Source: Acidobacteriota bacterium (GTDB lineage: Bacteria; Acidobacteriota; Terriglobia; Terriglobales; Acidobacteriaceae). From it: 64,000 nucleotides of DNA. The notes below the pieces were generated by a model, which had not been told where the DNA came from, did not search any database, and saw only the letters and a program-made list of their open reading frames with translations. The position numbers and the translations under genes are program-made. The stretch is taken from contig JARLGI010000051.1 of the NCBI GenBank assembly GCA_031296115.1, positions 1-64,000 of the forward strand, in the 5' to 3' direction. Positions 43,737-53,340 of the stretch are shown piece after piece (within the stretch, counting starts at the first letter, position 1; each line of letters starts with the position of its first letter).

Positions 43737-44948
43737 TTACCCATTAGTTTGCTTCTGCGCATCGCGCAGCAGCTTACGCAGAATCCGCACCGCGCTTTCC
43801 ACATGCTTCTCCTGCAGCAGGAACGGCGGCAGGAAACGCAGCACGGTGTCCTGGGTGACGTTAATCAGCAGGCGGTTGGCGTCGGCGCCTTCGAGGATGG
43901 GCTTGCCCGGAACACTTAGCTGCAACGCCTGGATGGCGCCGACGCCACGGGCCTCGACGGCGATTTCGAACGTCTCCACCAACTCCTGCAACTTTTGCGT
44001 GAAGTAAGCCCCGACGCGCCGTACCTGCTCCAGCAGATTCTCGTCCTCCAGGATCGCCAGGTACTCCAGTGCCACGCGGCACGCCAGCGGGCCGCCGCCA
44101 AAGGTGGTGCCATGTTTGCCGGGCGTAATGTGCTGCGCGAAGTGATCGCGCGCGAGAAACGAGCCCATGGGAAGGCCGACCGCCATCGGCTTGGCAATAC
44201 AGACCACGTCGGGCGTGACGCCAAAGTGTTGGAAGGCGAAGAGCTGCCCGGTGCGTCCCATGCCGCATTGGATTTCGTCGAAGATGAGCGCCGCCTGGTT
44301 CTGGTCGGCGGCCGCACGGCAGGCTCGTAGAAACTCCGGCGACGACTCCTGGATACCGCCTTCGCCTTGGATAGGCTCCAGCACGATGGCACAGACGCTT
44401 CCGTCCATCGCAGCGTGGAGCGCCTGGATGTCGTTGCGTGGCACAAAGCGCACACCCTCCAACATGGGGTCGAAGTCCCTGCGGTACTTGGCCTGGCCGG
44501 TAAGGGCGAGAGCGCCCATGGTGCGTCCGTGGAACGAGTTGTCGAGCGCGACGACGATGCACTTCTCCGCCCCGCCCACGGCGTGGCCGGCGGCGCGCAC
44601 CAGCTTGAGCGCGCCCTCGATGGCCTCGGCACCGCTGTTGGAGAAGAACGCGCGGTCCAGGCCGGACTTGGTGCAGAGCTTCTCGGCCAGCAGTCCCTGG
44701 TACTCGTTGTAATAGAGATTGGAGACGTGGATGACCTTCGCCACCTGCTCGCGGATGACCTTCACGATGCGCGGGTGCGCGTGGCCCAGCGCGTTCACGC
44801 CCAGGCCGGAAAGGAGGTCGAGGTAGCGCTTGCCCTCGACGTCGTAAAGGTAAACGCCTTTGCCGCGCGCGATGGCGATGGGGTAGCGCGCGTAGGTGTT
44901 TAGCAGATATTTCTGTTCGCGATCGACGATTTCTTGATACAAAGACAC
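43737..44948 (-). CDS. argD: Acetylornithine/ornithine-type aminotransferase
   Basis: A 403-residue class III PLP aminotransferase. GTG 44948 is preferred, since SLYQEIVDREQKYLLNTYAR is the natural N-terminus and GAGG lies nearby; the longer frame upstream is not homologous. The PLP site has LFSNSGAEA-type FFSNSGAEAIEGALKLVR, and the Lys-containing segment VCIAKPMAVGLPMG, with GTTFGGGPLACRVALEYL after. It probably converts N-acetylglutamate semialdehyde in arginine synthesis. No other arginine gene is near, so a related role (ornithine or other omega-amino acid) is possible. Confidence 0.88.
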   Translation of the reverse strand: MSLYQEIVDREQKYLLNTYARYPIAIARGKGVYLYDVEGKRYLDLLSGLGVNALGHAHPRIVKVIREQVAKVIHVSNLYYNEYQGLLAEKLCTKSGLDRAFFSNSGAEAIEGALKLVRAAGHAVGGAEKCIVVALDNSFHGRTMGALALTGQAKYRRDFDPMLEGVRFVPRNDIQALHAAMDGSVCAIVLEPIQGEGGIQESSPEFLRACRAAADQNQAALIFDEIQCGMGRTGQLFAFQHFGVTPDVVCIAKPMAVGLPMGSFLARDHFAQHITPGKHGTTFGGGPLACRVALEYLAILEDENLLEQVRRVGAYFTQKLQELVETFEIAVEARGVGAIQALQLSVPGKPILEGADANRLLINVTQDTVLRFLPPFLLQEKHVESAVRILRKLLRDAQKQTNG

Positions 44949-45084
44949 GATAATGACCTCGGGGGAAGGTTCATTGTAGCGCGAGGCCCGGCGACGGTGC
45001 GCATCGGATATAACGATTCCACGCGGTACAGGCGAGTGACCGACCTCACAAAACAATCCGCAAGGATTCGGCTAAACTGACCTC

Positions 45085-45651
45085 ATGTTGAACGAAAAAC
45101 AATTCCGCGAGCGCGCCAAGGTTGAGCTGCGCCACGTCGGGAAACAAGTCGCCAGCTTGGCGACCGACCGCGACATCTACTGGAAGCTGGAGCGCGACGT
45201 CATAGCGCAAAATCCCAAGCTGCAGAATACCGAGGCCTTCATCGACATGGTCCGCGGCGCTTACGCCGACGCCATGGTGCTTCGCGCCCTCCACCTGCTG
45301 GACAGCGAGGGCGGCGAGTCATCGCTGCGACGGGTGCTGGCGCAACTTGCCGATTATCCCCAGTTGCTGCACGACAAAGCTTCGGACCGCGAATTCTCCG
45401 ACGACCGGGCCGCGCTGGAGCAGGCTGCTGCAAAGCTTAAGGGATTACACGGCACGCACTTCGCGCACCACGAGCGCACCCCGGCCGCGCTGGCCGCCCA
45501 CCACGCTGCCATTGATCAGGCGATTGACGCAATGACCTCCACGCTGAAGACCTACTACTGGGTCATCGCCGAAGGACACCTGGATCTGGACACGAAATAT
45601 GCGGGCGATCCGCTGACGATCTTCCGCTTTGCCTGGATCGCACCGCAATAG
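45085..45651 (+). CDS. AbiU2-like (HEPN-type) protein
   Basis: A 188-residue, mostly helical protein. The pattern of a helical N-terminus, then FIDMVRGAYADAMVLRALHL with LDSEGGESSLRRVLAQL, resembles the AbiU2 family of HEPN-fold proteins linked to phage resistance by abortive infection. The usual RxxxxH catalytic motif of HEPN RNases is not obvious. No antitoxin or restriction partner lies beside it; the neighbour at 45664 is a convergent permease. The homology is by eye, so treat it as a hypothesis. Confidence 0.45.
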   Translation: MLNEKQFRERAKVELRHVGKQVASLATDRDIYWKLERDVIAQNPKLQNTEAFIDMVRGAYADAMVLRALHLLDSEGGESSLRRVLAQLADYPQLLHDKASDREFSDDRAALEQAAAKLKGLHGTHFAHHERTPAALAAHHAAIDQAIDAMTSTLKTYYWVIAEGHLDLDTKYAGDPLTIFRFAWIAPQ

Positions 45652-45663
45652 CCGATGCGGCAT

Positions 45664-46509
45664 CTAGCGCGCCGAAATCAGCGCCACTGATAGCAGTGCG
45701 CCCACGATGCCCGCGTTCTGCGTGGCCGAGGCTCGCTCCTTCAACAGCACCCGCGCCAGGATTACGGTGCTTGCCGGGTACAGCGACGACAGCACGGCTG
45801 CGACGTCAAGCCGGCCATGGCGCGTGGCCGCGATAAACAGCGCGTTGGCGCCGGAGTCAAGCAGACCTGACAGCAAAATCGGGACCCAAGCCAGACGAAG
45901 CGAACGCGTGTCCCGCGGCGAGAAGGCCACAATTAGAAGCATTAGCAGCGTGGAAGCCATACGCGCAGCAACCAGTGGCCAAAAGACGCCTCCGTAACCC
46001 GCCTGTTTTCCGCCAACCAGGAAAAGACCAAACAACACTCCAGCCAGGACTGCTAGTCCCAGGCCGCGGTGCGTGTCGATGTCTCCGTCGGGTCGAGCCA
46101 CCAGCCATATGCTGATGAGCGCCAGGACGAAACCCGCCAATTGAAACCGGTCCGGCATCCCTTCGGTGCGAATACCCATGAGAACAGGCAGGATCCCAGT
46201 GATGACAGAGGCAACCGGCGCCACGATGCCCATACGCCCGATGGCGAGCGCTTTGTACAGGGCCGCCACTCCCAAAGCTCCCGAGACGCCGGTAACCACT
46301 CCCCACAGCAGGGAGGCTCGCGGCGGTATCGGCTCGAACGTGATCCAGGCCAGAACGAGCATGAGCACCAAACCGCAGGCATGGGCTCCGGCCACCACGC
46401 GGAAGACATTGGCGCGCTTGGTGGCGAGGCCCCCGGCAAAGTCGCCTGCGCCCCAAATGCCCGCTGCTCCTAGGCTCAGAGCAGCACCGGTAAGCGTTCC
46501 GGAACTCAT
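45664..46509 (-). CDS. EamA-type (DMT superfamily) permease
   Basis: A 281-residue inner-membrane transporter with ten predicted helices in two EamA repeats. The first repeat starts LSLGAAGIWGAGDFAGGLA, the second GLAVLAGVLFGLFLVG, and the family's LYKALAIGRMGIVAPVAS and LFIAATRHGRLDVAAVLSSL segments are both present. Substrates of such exporters range from amino acids to nucleosides; none can be assigned. It converges on the AbiU2-like gene with 12 bases between stops, and diverges from the histidine kinase. Confidence 0.85.
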   Translation of the reverse strand: MSSGTLTGAALSLGAAGIWGAGDFAGGLATKRANVFRVVAGAHACGLVLMLVLAWITFEPIPPRASLLWGVVTGVSGALGVAALYKALAIGRMGIVAPVASVITGILPVLMGIRTEGMPDRFQLAGFVLALISIWLVARPDGDIDTHRGLGLAVLAGVLFGLFLVGGKQAGYGGVFWPLVAARMASTLLMLLIVAFSPRDTRSLRLAWVPILLSGLLDSGANALFIAATRHGRLDVAAVLSSLYPASTVILARVLLKERASATQNAGIVGALLSVALISAR

Positions 46510-46759
46510 AGGGTGGCAAAGCGTCGCGAGTCCAGTTTCAATTCTCGGGGTTTAAGTTTCAAGGGGGCGGTGCTCCTTGACTTCCCGGCTCAGCACCGGC
46601 ACGAAGGGGATACGGAAAGTGGTAGCCATGCTACCTTCCAAAGTCTTTCGTCCGCATTAGGTTACCTTAATTGACGGTACGTGTACTTTGGTAACCAGCA
46701 GGCATTCACAATTTCACAAGGAAATTCCAAAAACAGTAAATTTTAACAAGTCACTCGAC

Positions 46760-46765
46760 TATAAT
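46760..46765 (+). promoter_or_regulatory. -10 box of the histidine-kinase operon
   Basis: TATAAT matches the consensus exactly. It starts only six bases before the TTG at 46767, so translation cannot begin there; this decides for a later start. No clear -35 box lies upstream. A GGTAGC-CAT-GCTACC palindrome at 46621-46635 is a possible operator. Confidence 0.4.
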
Positions 46766-46805
46766 CTTGGAAAGTACTCATTCGTCGCCGTTTAGTGGGT
46801 CGAGA

Positions 46806-49721
46806 ATGGCTGGGATCGTGGCATCGAAGTTGCTTATAGAGGAGCGGGAGGGAGTGTCCCCTTCCGAACGTCGAGCCCATCTGCCACCTGCTCCGATGGC
46901 GAGAGACCTGCAAACACGGCTATTTGCGGTAATTCTGGCGCTGATAAGCGTAGCCGCCATTGCCTTCGCTTGGATCAATTTTCAGAAAGAACGCGAATTC
47001 TCCATCCCCTACGATGGCGTCTGGTGGGTGGAGGACAGCGGCCACCTGCGAGCGGAGCGGGTCGACGTTGACGGTCCTGGTCAGAAGGCCGGCGTCAAGT
47101 CCGGTGATCGACTGGTCGCCGTAGACGGCCGAAGCGTTACCAATGTAGGCAGTCTAGAGCGTCAGCTTTACCGCGCTGGCGTTTGGACAAAATCGACCTA
47201 CTCTCTGGTTCGCCAAGGCGTGCCCGTTGAAGCTCCATTGATCCTAGCTCCGACGGACCGTTCGCTTTACGGCGGCCTGCGTCTCATCGCTCTGGTTTAC
47301 CTCGGCATCGGCATCTACGTCCTGCTGCGGCGCTGGACTGCGCCCCGGAGCACGCATTTTTACGTGTTCTGCCTGGTTTCGTTCGTCTTTTACTCGTTCC
47401 ACTACACCGGCAAGCTCAATGATTTCGACTGGATTGTCTACTGGTCGAATGTAGTGGCGTGGCTGCTGCAACCCGCCTTGTTCCTGCACTTCGCGCTGGT
47501 GTTTCCTGAGCGCAAACGCCTGGTAATTCGCCGCCCGTGGCTGGTCCCCATGGTGTACATCCCAGGCATAATCCTGCTGGCGGCCCAGGTCTCGGCGCTC
47601 TACCTGCTGCAACCCAGCGAAGTCCTGCGCTGGACCCTCGATCGCATCCAGATGTCGTATCTGGCGCTGTACTTCCTAGCCGCAGCCTACGTTTTGTGGC
47701 ACAGCTATTGCCATGCCGAGACTGCCATCCTCCGCCAGCAGATGAAGTGGGTCACGCGCGGAACCATTCTGGCGGTCGCGCCATTCACGATTTTCTACGT
47801 CATCCCATATCTATCGGGAAGTGCGCCGACGTTGGCGATGAAGGTTTCCGTTCTGTCGCTGGTGTTTCTGCCGCTGACCTTCGGCTACGCCATCTTCCGT
47901 TACCGCCTGATGGACGTGGACCTGATTTTCAAGCGCGGCATGGCGTATACGATCGCTGCGGGCGCGATCACGGCGGCGTACTTCGCCGGGGTCGGCGTGG
48001 CTTCGGTCCTCTTCCACCAAAGCTTCCCCAGTTCCGGACCCATCGGGTTGATCGTAGCGGTTGCGGTTACGGCGTTGCTGTTCGACCCCTTCAAGAACTG
48101 GGTCCAGAGTTATCTCGACAAGCTCTTTTACCAGAAGCGTTATGACTACCGTAAGACCCTGACGGAATTCGGCCGCGATCTGAACTCCGAGACCGATCTC
48201 GACAAGATGCTCAGCTCGATTGTCGATCGCCTATCGCGGACGCTGCTGGTGGATCGCATCGCCATCTTCCTGTCGAATCCCGAGCAGCCTGACCAGTTCG
48301 TGCTGGCCAAGTCGTACGGCATCGCCAATACCGGTGGCCTGGACTTCGATTTCCTGCACGTGGAACGCCCGGAATGGCAGTCCGGGCACCTGTTCTTCGA
48401 CAACACCAACCAGGCAGTCCGCGAGACGCCGTCCGCGCGCGAGACCATCCGCCGCTTGGAGCTGAACTACTACATTCCCTGCACCGTGATGAACCGCATG
48501 ATTGCAGTGCTGGGCTTGGGTAAGACGACGGAAGGGGACTTCCTGTCGAGCGAAGATGTCCAGTTGCTGGAGACGCTCGCAGGTTATGTCGGTATCGCGG
48601 TACAGAACGCGCGGCTCTACAAATCGCTGGAGCAGAAGGCCGGCCAGTACGAACGACTGAAGGAGTTCAACGAGAACATTGTCGAGTCCATCAGTGTTGG
48701 CGTGTTTGCGGTTGACCTCGAGGACCGGGTTGAGTCGTGGAACTCCCAGATGGAAGTAATGTATGCCCTGCCACGCCTGCAGGCGTTGGGGCGACCGCTG
48801 CGTGAGGTGATGCCGCCGGCATTTCTCGAGGAGTACCACCGGGTGCGCCAGAGCTCCGGCATTCACAACCTTTACAAGTTTCGCCTGGGCACTACCGCCG
48901 GTGATACTCGGATCACCAACATTGCGATCGCACCGCTCGTCACCAAGGACTTCAGCGTCATCGGGCGGCTGATGATCGTCGATGACATCACCGAGCGCAT
49001 CGAGCTGGAATCGCAGCTTTCGCAGGCGGAGAAACTTTCTTCTATCGGATTGCTGGCAGCGGGCGTCGCGCACGAAGTCAACACGCCGCTGGCGGTGGTC
49101 TCGTCGTACGCCCAGATGCTGGCCAAGCAGATGAAGGGCGATGAAAAGCAGACCGCGCTGCTGGAGAAGATTACGCGCCAGACCTTCCGCGCCTCGGAGA
49201 TTGTCAACGGCCTGCTGAACTTTTCGCGCACTTCCAGCTCAGAGTTCAACAACGTTGACGTGAACCGCGTCATCCAGGACACGCTAACCTTGCTCGATCA
49301 CCAGTTCAAGACGGCGGGCATCAAGGTGGAGCCCGAGCTGCAACCGGATTTGCCGGCAATTCACGGGAATACGGGGAAACTCCAGCAGGTGTTTCTCAAT
49401 CTGTTCCTGAACGCCAAGGATGCTATGCCGGGCGGCGGAAGGCTGATGATCAGCACCAGCAACGGACATAACGTGCAGGTGAAGGTCGCCGACACCGGCT
49501 CCGGCATTGCGCAGGAACACATCCATCGCATCTACGATCCCTTCTTCACCACCAAGAACAAGCCGAAGACCGGACACAGCGGCGGCACTGGCCTCGGGCT
49601 CTCGGTGACCTACGGCATCATCCAGGAACATGCCGGCAAGATCCGCGTCGACAGCGCACCCGGCCAAGGCACGACCTTCACCATGGAATTTCCGCTGGTA
49701 CGAAGGGCCGTCAATGTCTGA
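46806..49721 (+). CDS. PDZ-containing membrane histidine kinase
   Basis: A sensor kinase of about 971 residues. ATG 46806 is used because a -10 box precludes the TTG at 46767; ATG 46896 (MARDLQTRLF, first membrane helix) is the alternative. Order: a transmembrane helix, a periplasmic PDZ-like domain (GPGQKAGVKSGDRLVAVDGR), six further helices, a GAF-like domain, a PAS domain (ENIVESISVGVFAVDLEDR), HisKA with the phosphorylated His in LLAAGVAHEVNTPLAVV, and HATPase (FLNLFLNAKDAMPGGG; DTGSGIA; GGTGLGLSV). It probably senses periplasmic protein ends or envelope state and passes phosphate to the next protein. Stop and start overlap by eight bases. Confidence 0.9.
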   Translation: MAGIVASKLLIEEREGVSPSERRAHLPPAPMARDLQTRLFAVILALISVAAIAFAWINFQKEREFSIPYDGVWWVEDSGHLRAERVDVDGPGQKAGVKSGDRLVAVDGRSVTNVGSLERQLYRAGVWTKSTYSLVRQGVPVEAPLILAPTDRSLYGGLRLIALVYLGIGIYVLLRRWTAPRSTHFYVFCLVSFVFYSFHYTGKLNDFDWIVYWSNVVAWLLQPALFLHFALVFPERKRLVIRRPWLVPMVYIPGIILLAAQVSALYLLQPSEVLRWTLDRIQMSYLALYFLAAAYVLWHSYCHAETAILRQQMKWVTRGTILAVAPFTIFYVIPYLSGSAPTLAMKVSVLSLVFLPLTFGYAIFRYRLMDVDLIFKRGMAYTIAAGAITAAYFAGVGVASVLFHQSFPSSGPIGLIVAVAVTALLFDPFKNWVQSYLDKLFYQKRYDYRKTLTEFGRDLNSETDLDKMLSSIVDRLSRTLLVDRIAIFLSNPEQPDQFVLAKSYGIANTGGLDFDFLHVERPEWQSGHLFFDNTNQAVRETPSARETIRRLELNYYIPCTVMNRMIAVLGLGKTTEGDFLSSEDVQLLETLAGYVGIAVQNARLYKSLEQKAGQYERLKEFNENIVESISVGVFAVDLEDRVESWNSQMEVMYALPRLQALGRPLREVMPPAFLEEYHRVRQSSGIHNLYKFRLGTTAGDTRITNIAIAPLVTKDFSVIGRLMIVDDITERIELESQLSQAEKLSSIGLLAAGVAHEVNTPLAVVSSYAQMLAKQMKGDEKQTALLEKITRQTFRASEIVNGLLNFSRTSSSEFNNVDVNRVIQDTLTLLDHQFKTAGIKVEPELQPDLPAIHGNTGKLQQVFLNLFLNAKDAMPGGGRLMISTSNGHNVQVKVADTGSGIAQEHIHRIYDPFFTTKNKPKTGHSGGTGLGLSVTYGIIQEHAGKIRVDSAPGQGTTFTMEFPLVRRAVNV

Positions 49722-51150
49722 AGCCACCATGAGCCGAATCGCCCCGGGGCACGAGGACTTCACCTCGGCTGGCTCCGTGCTGATCATCGATGACGAAGCT
49801 GCCATCCGGGAATCATTGCAGACCCTTCTGGAGATGGAAGGTTACGAAGTCGAAACCGCGAATGACGGCCAGGAAGGGCTTACGCGAATTGCGGAGCGGC
49901 CATTTGACCTGGTGCTGATCGACTTCGCCATGCCGGACCGCAACGGCATCGAGATACTGCACGACATACGCGAACGCGACTCAGAACTGCCGGTCATCAT
50001 GATCACCGCCTACGGCACAGTGGAGAACGCCGTGAACGCCATGCAGGCGGGCGCCACGAACTTCATCCAGAAGCCATGGGACAACGAGAAGCTGCTGGCT
50101 GACGTGCACACCGCGGTCGGCCGTCGCCGCGCCGAAGAAGAGATCATCCAGTTGAAGCGCGCTCTCAAGCAGCGTTACAACTTCGAGCACATCATCGGCA
50201 AGAGCGAGCCTATGCTGCGGATCTTCGACCTGGTGGCGCAGGTCGCCCCCAGCCGCTCGACGATATTGCTGCAAGGGGAAAGCGGTACCGGCAAGGAATT
50301 AATCGCCAAAGCTATTCACATGAACTCGACGCGCAAAGACCGCGCGTTTGTCCCGGTAAACACCGGTTCCATGCCCGCGGACCTGCTGGAATCCACGCTG
50401 TTCGGGCACGTGAAGGGCGCGTTCACCAGCGCCATCGCCAGCAAGAAGGGCCTGTTCGAAGTTGCCGACCGCGGCACGCTGTTTCTCGACGAAATCGGCA
50501 CCATGAACCTGGAGACGCAGGCGAAAATCCTGCGCGTCCTGCAGGACCGCAAGTTCATGCACCTGGGCGGAGTCAGCGAAATCCAGGTGGACGTGCGCAT
50601 TATCGCCGCCACCAATGTCGACCTCAAGCAGCAAGTGAAAGAGGGCAAGTTCCGCGACGACCTTTTCTACCGCCTGAACGTGATCACCATTGACTTGCCG
50701 CCGTTGCGCCAGCGAAAGAACGACATCCCCATCATGGTCGAGCACTTTATTGCTAAGTTCGCTACGGAAAATGAACGGCCACCATTACGGGCGACGCCCG
50801 AAGTATTGCGGCCCTTGCTGGATTACGACTGGCCGGGTAACGTGCGTGAACTGGAGAACGTGATCGAACGCGCGGTTGTGCTGGCAACCGGTCCCAACCT
50901 CACCGTCGACCTCCTGCCTGATGCCCTGGTAGGACGTGGCAGCAAGTTCGCGATGATGGAGCATTCGCCCGACGCATCGCTCTTCGAGATTATCGAGGAC
51001 TGCGAGCGGCGCATCATCAGCGACATGCTGGAGAAGTGCGCCTGGAACCAGACCGAGGCCGCCGATCGCTTCCGTATCCCCCTCTCCACCTTGAACCAGA
51101 AGATCAAGCGCCTGAATATCGAGATCAAGAAGAACAAAGGTAGAGAGTAG
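49714..51150 (+). CDS. NtrC-type sigma-54 response regulator
   Basis: A 478-residue regulator whose ATG 49714 lies inside the kinase stop. A receiver domain has the acidic pair in VLIIDDEAA, phospho-acceptor Asp-70 (VLIDFAMPD), Thr (MITAYG) and Lys (IQKPWD). The AAA+ domain has Walker A GESGTGKE (188-195), Walker B GTLFLDEIG and an R-finger-type region (RDDLFYRLNVITIDLPPLRQ). The sigma-54 contact loop reads GAFTSA (235-240) rather than GAFTGA. The C-terminus is a Fis-type helix-turn-helix (NQTEAADRFRIPLSTLNQKI). Its targets are unknown. Confidence 0.92.
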   Translation: MSEATMSRIAPGHEDFTSAGSVLIIDDEAAIRESLQTLLEMEGYEVETANDGQEGLTRIAERPFDLVLIDFAMPDRNGIEILHDIRERDSELPVIMITAYGTVENAVNAMQAGATNFIQKPWDNEKLLADVHTAVGRRRAEEEIIQLKRALKQRYNFEHIIGKSEPMLRIFDLVAQVAPSRSTILLQGESGTGKELIAKAIHMNSTRKDRAFVPVNTGSMPADLLESTLFGHVKGAFTSAIASKKGLFEVADRGTLFLDEIGTMNLETQAKILRVLQDRKFMHLGGVSEIQVDVRIIAATNVDLKQQVKEGKFRDDLFYRLNVITIDLPPLRQRKNDIPIMVEHFIAKFATENERPPLRATPEVLRPLLDYDWPGNVRELENVIERAVVLATGPNLTVDLLPDALVGRGSKFAMMEHSPDASLFEIIEDCERRIISDMLEKCAWNQTEAADRFRIPLSTLNQKIKRLNIEIKKNKGRE

Positions 51151-51293
51151 TTCCGCCATTCGAGTAGCAAGCTGCCCCCCACATCGTAGATTTATCTGAA
51201 ATTATTCATCGGCGCTCGCGGTACTCGAAGCCAGCTACACGTAAGCCTCGAGTAGAAAGAAATCTCCCATAGCTCCAGACGATTCATGCGGTG

Positions 51294-52448
51294 CTAGGTG
51301 GCGATGTCCTGCGCACGCCCTTTCCACTCACCGCCCTTCCCCGACCAGTAGTTCAGGGCGGAATGCACGGTCGCGATCATATAGAACGTTGCGCTTAGCG
51401 GCAGAGTCAGCGCCCACACAACATTCAGGCCGTAGAAGCGCACCATTGGCAGGTACGCGGCAACCATCATCAGTAAAGCAGTGGCCCCCAACCCAACAAC
51501 GAAATGCGATGGGCTGAACAGCAATCCCAGGGGTAGAAGGTACAGAAGCGCCAGTCCCAGGATGGCTCCCGCCAACAGCCATGCAGAGTGACGCAGCTGA
51601 TTGAAGGCGCTGCGCGCGATCATGCGCTCGATTTCGCCGAACGACTCGTAGGCGCGCAGGCTGTGGGTGTCGCGCGTGACGCCCAGCCACACCTTGCCGC
51701 CATTGCGCTTGACGGCAGCAGCTAAGGCACAGTCGTCGATGATCTCTTGCCGGATGGCGGCGATGCCGCCCGCACGCTCCAGGGCTTCAGACCGAATCAA
51801 AATGCAGCCACCAGCCGCGCCAGCCGTTCTGCGCCGGGGATCGTTGATCCAATCCGGTGGATACAGTAGGAAAAAGAAGAACACGAAGGCCGGTATCAAG
51901 AGCTTCTCTGCCATGCTGCGGCAATGCAATTTCACCATGAATGACGCGAGGTCATAGTCTGCGCTGTCAGCAACGGCCGAGAGGCTAGCCAGATTCTCTG
52001 GCGAGTGCCAAATGTCCGCATCAGTAAGAAGCAGGAACTTCGGTTTGAGGAGAATGGCCTGCTCCACTCCTTGCTGCACCGCCCACAGTTTGCCAGACCA
52101 TCCCGGGGGCAATGGCTTGCCGGCAATGACTGAGAGCGTGGCGCCATGATCGCTGCTCTCCGCTGCTGCCGACGCAGCTGCGGCGGTGCCGTCTGTGCTG
52201 TTGTCATCGATGACGAAAATGTGCAGCGGTCCGGGGTAGTCTTGCTGAAGGAGCGACCCCACCGAACGGGCAATCACATCTGCCTCGTTGCGCGCGGGGA
52301 TCACGACCGCGATCAAACCTGCCGCGCTCGACAACGGGGACACCCCAGCCTCGAAGCGTTGCACCATCCAGAACCGGCCGTGAAGCAGCAAAAGATACAA
52401 CCAGGCCACGACGCAGACGATTCCGGCAATTAGGAGGAAGAGATGCAC
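51294..52448 (-). CDS. Membrane glycosyltransferase, HpnB-like
   Basis: A 384-residue GT2-type enzyme with an N-terminal helix (LLIAGIVCVVAWLYLLLL), a catalytic domain (AVVIPARNEADVIARSVGSL; VIDDNSTDGT; LTDADIWH), the marker PPGWSGKLWAVQQG, and four C-terminal membrane helices. The last-named motif and overall layout are those of the hopene-associated glycosyltransferase HpnB. The GTG at 52448 is the longest start. No squalene-hopene cyclase or other hpn gene is in the window, so a role in hopanoid modification is only suggested by family; another polyprenol-linked transferase is possible. Confidence 0.75.
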   Translation of the reverse strand: MHLFLLIAGIVCVVAWLYLLLLHGRFWMVQRFEAGVSPLSSAAGLIAVVIPARNEADVIARSVGSLLQQDYPGPLHIFVIDDNSTDGTAAAASAAAESSDHGATLSVIAGKPLPPGWSGKLWAVQQGVEQAILLKPKFLLLTDADIWHSPENLASLSAVADSADYDLASFMVKLHCRSMAEKLLIPAFVFFFFLLYPPDWINDPRRRTAGAAGGCILIRSEALERAGGIAAIRQEIIDDCALAAAVKRNGGKVWLGVTRDTHSLRAYESFGEIERMIARSAFNQLRHSAWLLAGAILGLALLYLLPLGLLFSPSHFVVGLGATALLMMVAAYLPMVRFYGLNVVWALTLPLSATFYMIATVHSALNYWSGKGGEWKGRAQDIAT

Positions 52449-52459
52449 GAGGAACCAGT

Positions 52460-53212
52460 CTACCGGCTGGCCAGGCCGCCGGCGGTCTCAGCGCCATCGA
52501 TGACATACACCTGCCCATTGAGGTAGGCCGCGTCGTCGGACGCGAGGAAGGCAAATAGCGCAGCCACCTCCTCCGGCTGGGCATGACGGCCCAGCGGAAG
52601 CTTCTGGTTCACCGCAGCCAGCATTTCGTCCGAGTACTCGGCGCGCTGCATCGGCGTCAGCACGTAGCCAGGGGCGACAGCATTGACCCGCACCTTGGGC
52701 GCCAGTTCCAGCGCCATCGATCGTGTCAGCTCAATCACCCCGGCTTTGGTGGTGTTGTAATCAGCGTAATTCGGATAGCCCATGATGCCGTTGGTTGAGG
52801 CGGTATTCAGGATGACGCCACCATCGTGCTTCATCATGTAGCTTGCAGCAATTTGAGCAACCTGGAAGACCCCGGTCAGGTTGACAGCAAGCACTTGGTT
52901 CCACTCGTCCTGCGTGATATCGAGGAACCTGTGGCGAACGCTGATGCCGGCGTTGTTAATCACGACGTCCAGACCACCCAAAGCAACGACGGCGTTGCCA
53001 AAGGCGTGCTGCACTTGCTTACGGTCGGTGACATCCGCCAGGAAAGCGGCGCAGAGGCCTGGAAGCTCCGCCCGGATTCGCTGGCAGGCGGCCTCATCGC
53101 GATCAAGGAGGACAACCTTCGAGCCTTCCTCGAGGAACCGCGCTGCGGTAGCGGCGCCGATCCCACTGGCGCCGCCGGTGATGACCACTCGTTTGTCTCT
53201 GAGTCCTCGCAT
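52460..53212 (-). CDS. Short-chain dehydrogenase/reductase
   Basis: A 250-residue classical SDR. ATG 53212 (MRGLRDKRVVITGGASGIGA) is preferred over one eight codons upstream. The cofactor motif TGGASGIG, the NNAG strand, the catalytic Ser in LNTASTNG and the YNTTK pair are complete, and the C-terminal GQVYVIDG is family-normal. Asp at DRDEAA after the second strand suggests NAD rather than NADP. It lies 12 bases before the glycosyltransferase on the same strand and may share its transcript. The substrate is not recognised. Confidence 0.88.
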   Translation of the reverse strand: MRGLRDKRVVITGGASGIGAATAARFLEEGSKVVLLDRDEAACQRIRAELPGLCAAFLADVTDRKQVQHAFGNAVVALGGLDVVINNAGISVRHRFLDITQDEWNQVLAVNLTGVFQVAQIAASYMMKHDGGVILNTASTNGIMGYPNYADYNTTKAGVIELTRSMALELAPKVRVNAVAPGYVLTPMQRAEYSDEMLAAVNQKLPLGRHAQPEEVAALFAFLASDDAAYLNGQVYVIDGAETAGGLASR

Positions 53213-53340
53213 GCTGATGAGCTCTATCGGCTGCAAAGCATAACAGAAGCGGCCCTCAGCGGCTCAACAGAATTCTTGCGCAGCCGGTATCGGCGTGGCC
53301 GTAAGACTTGTCACACCTGCTACACTCTTCCGCACGCACC

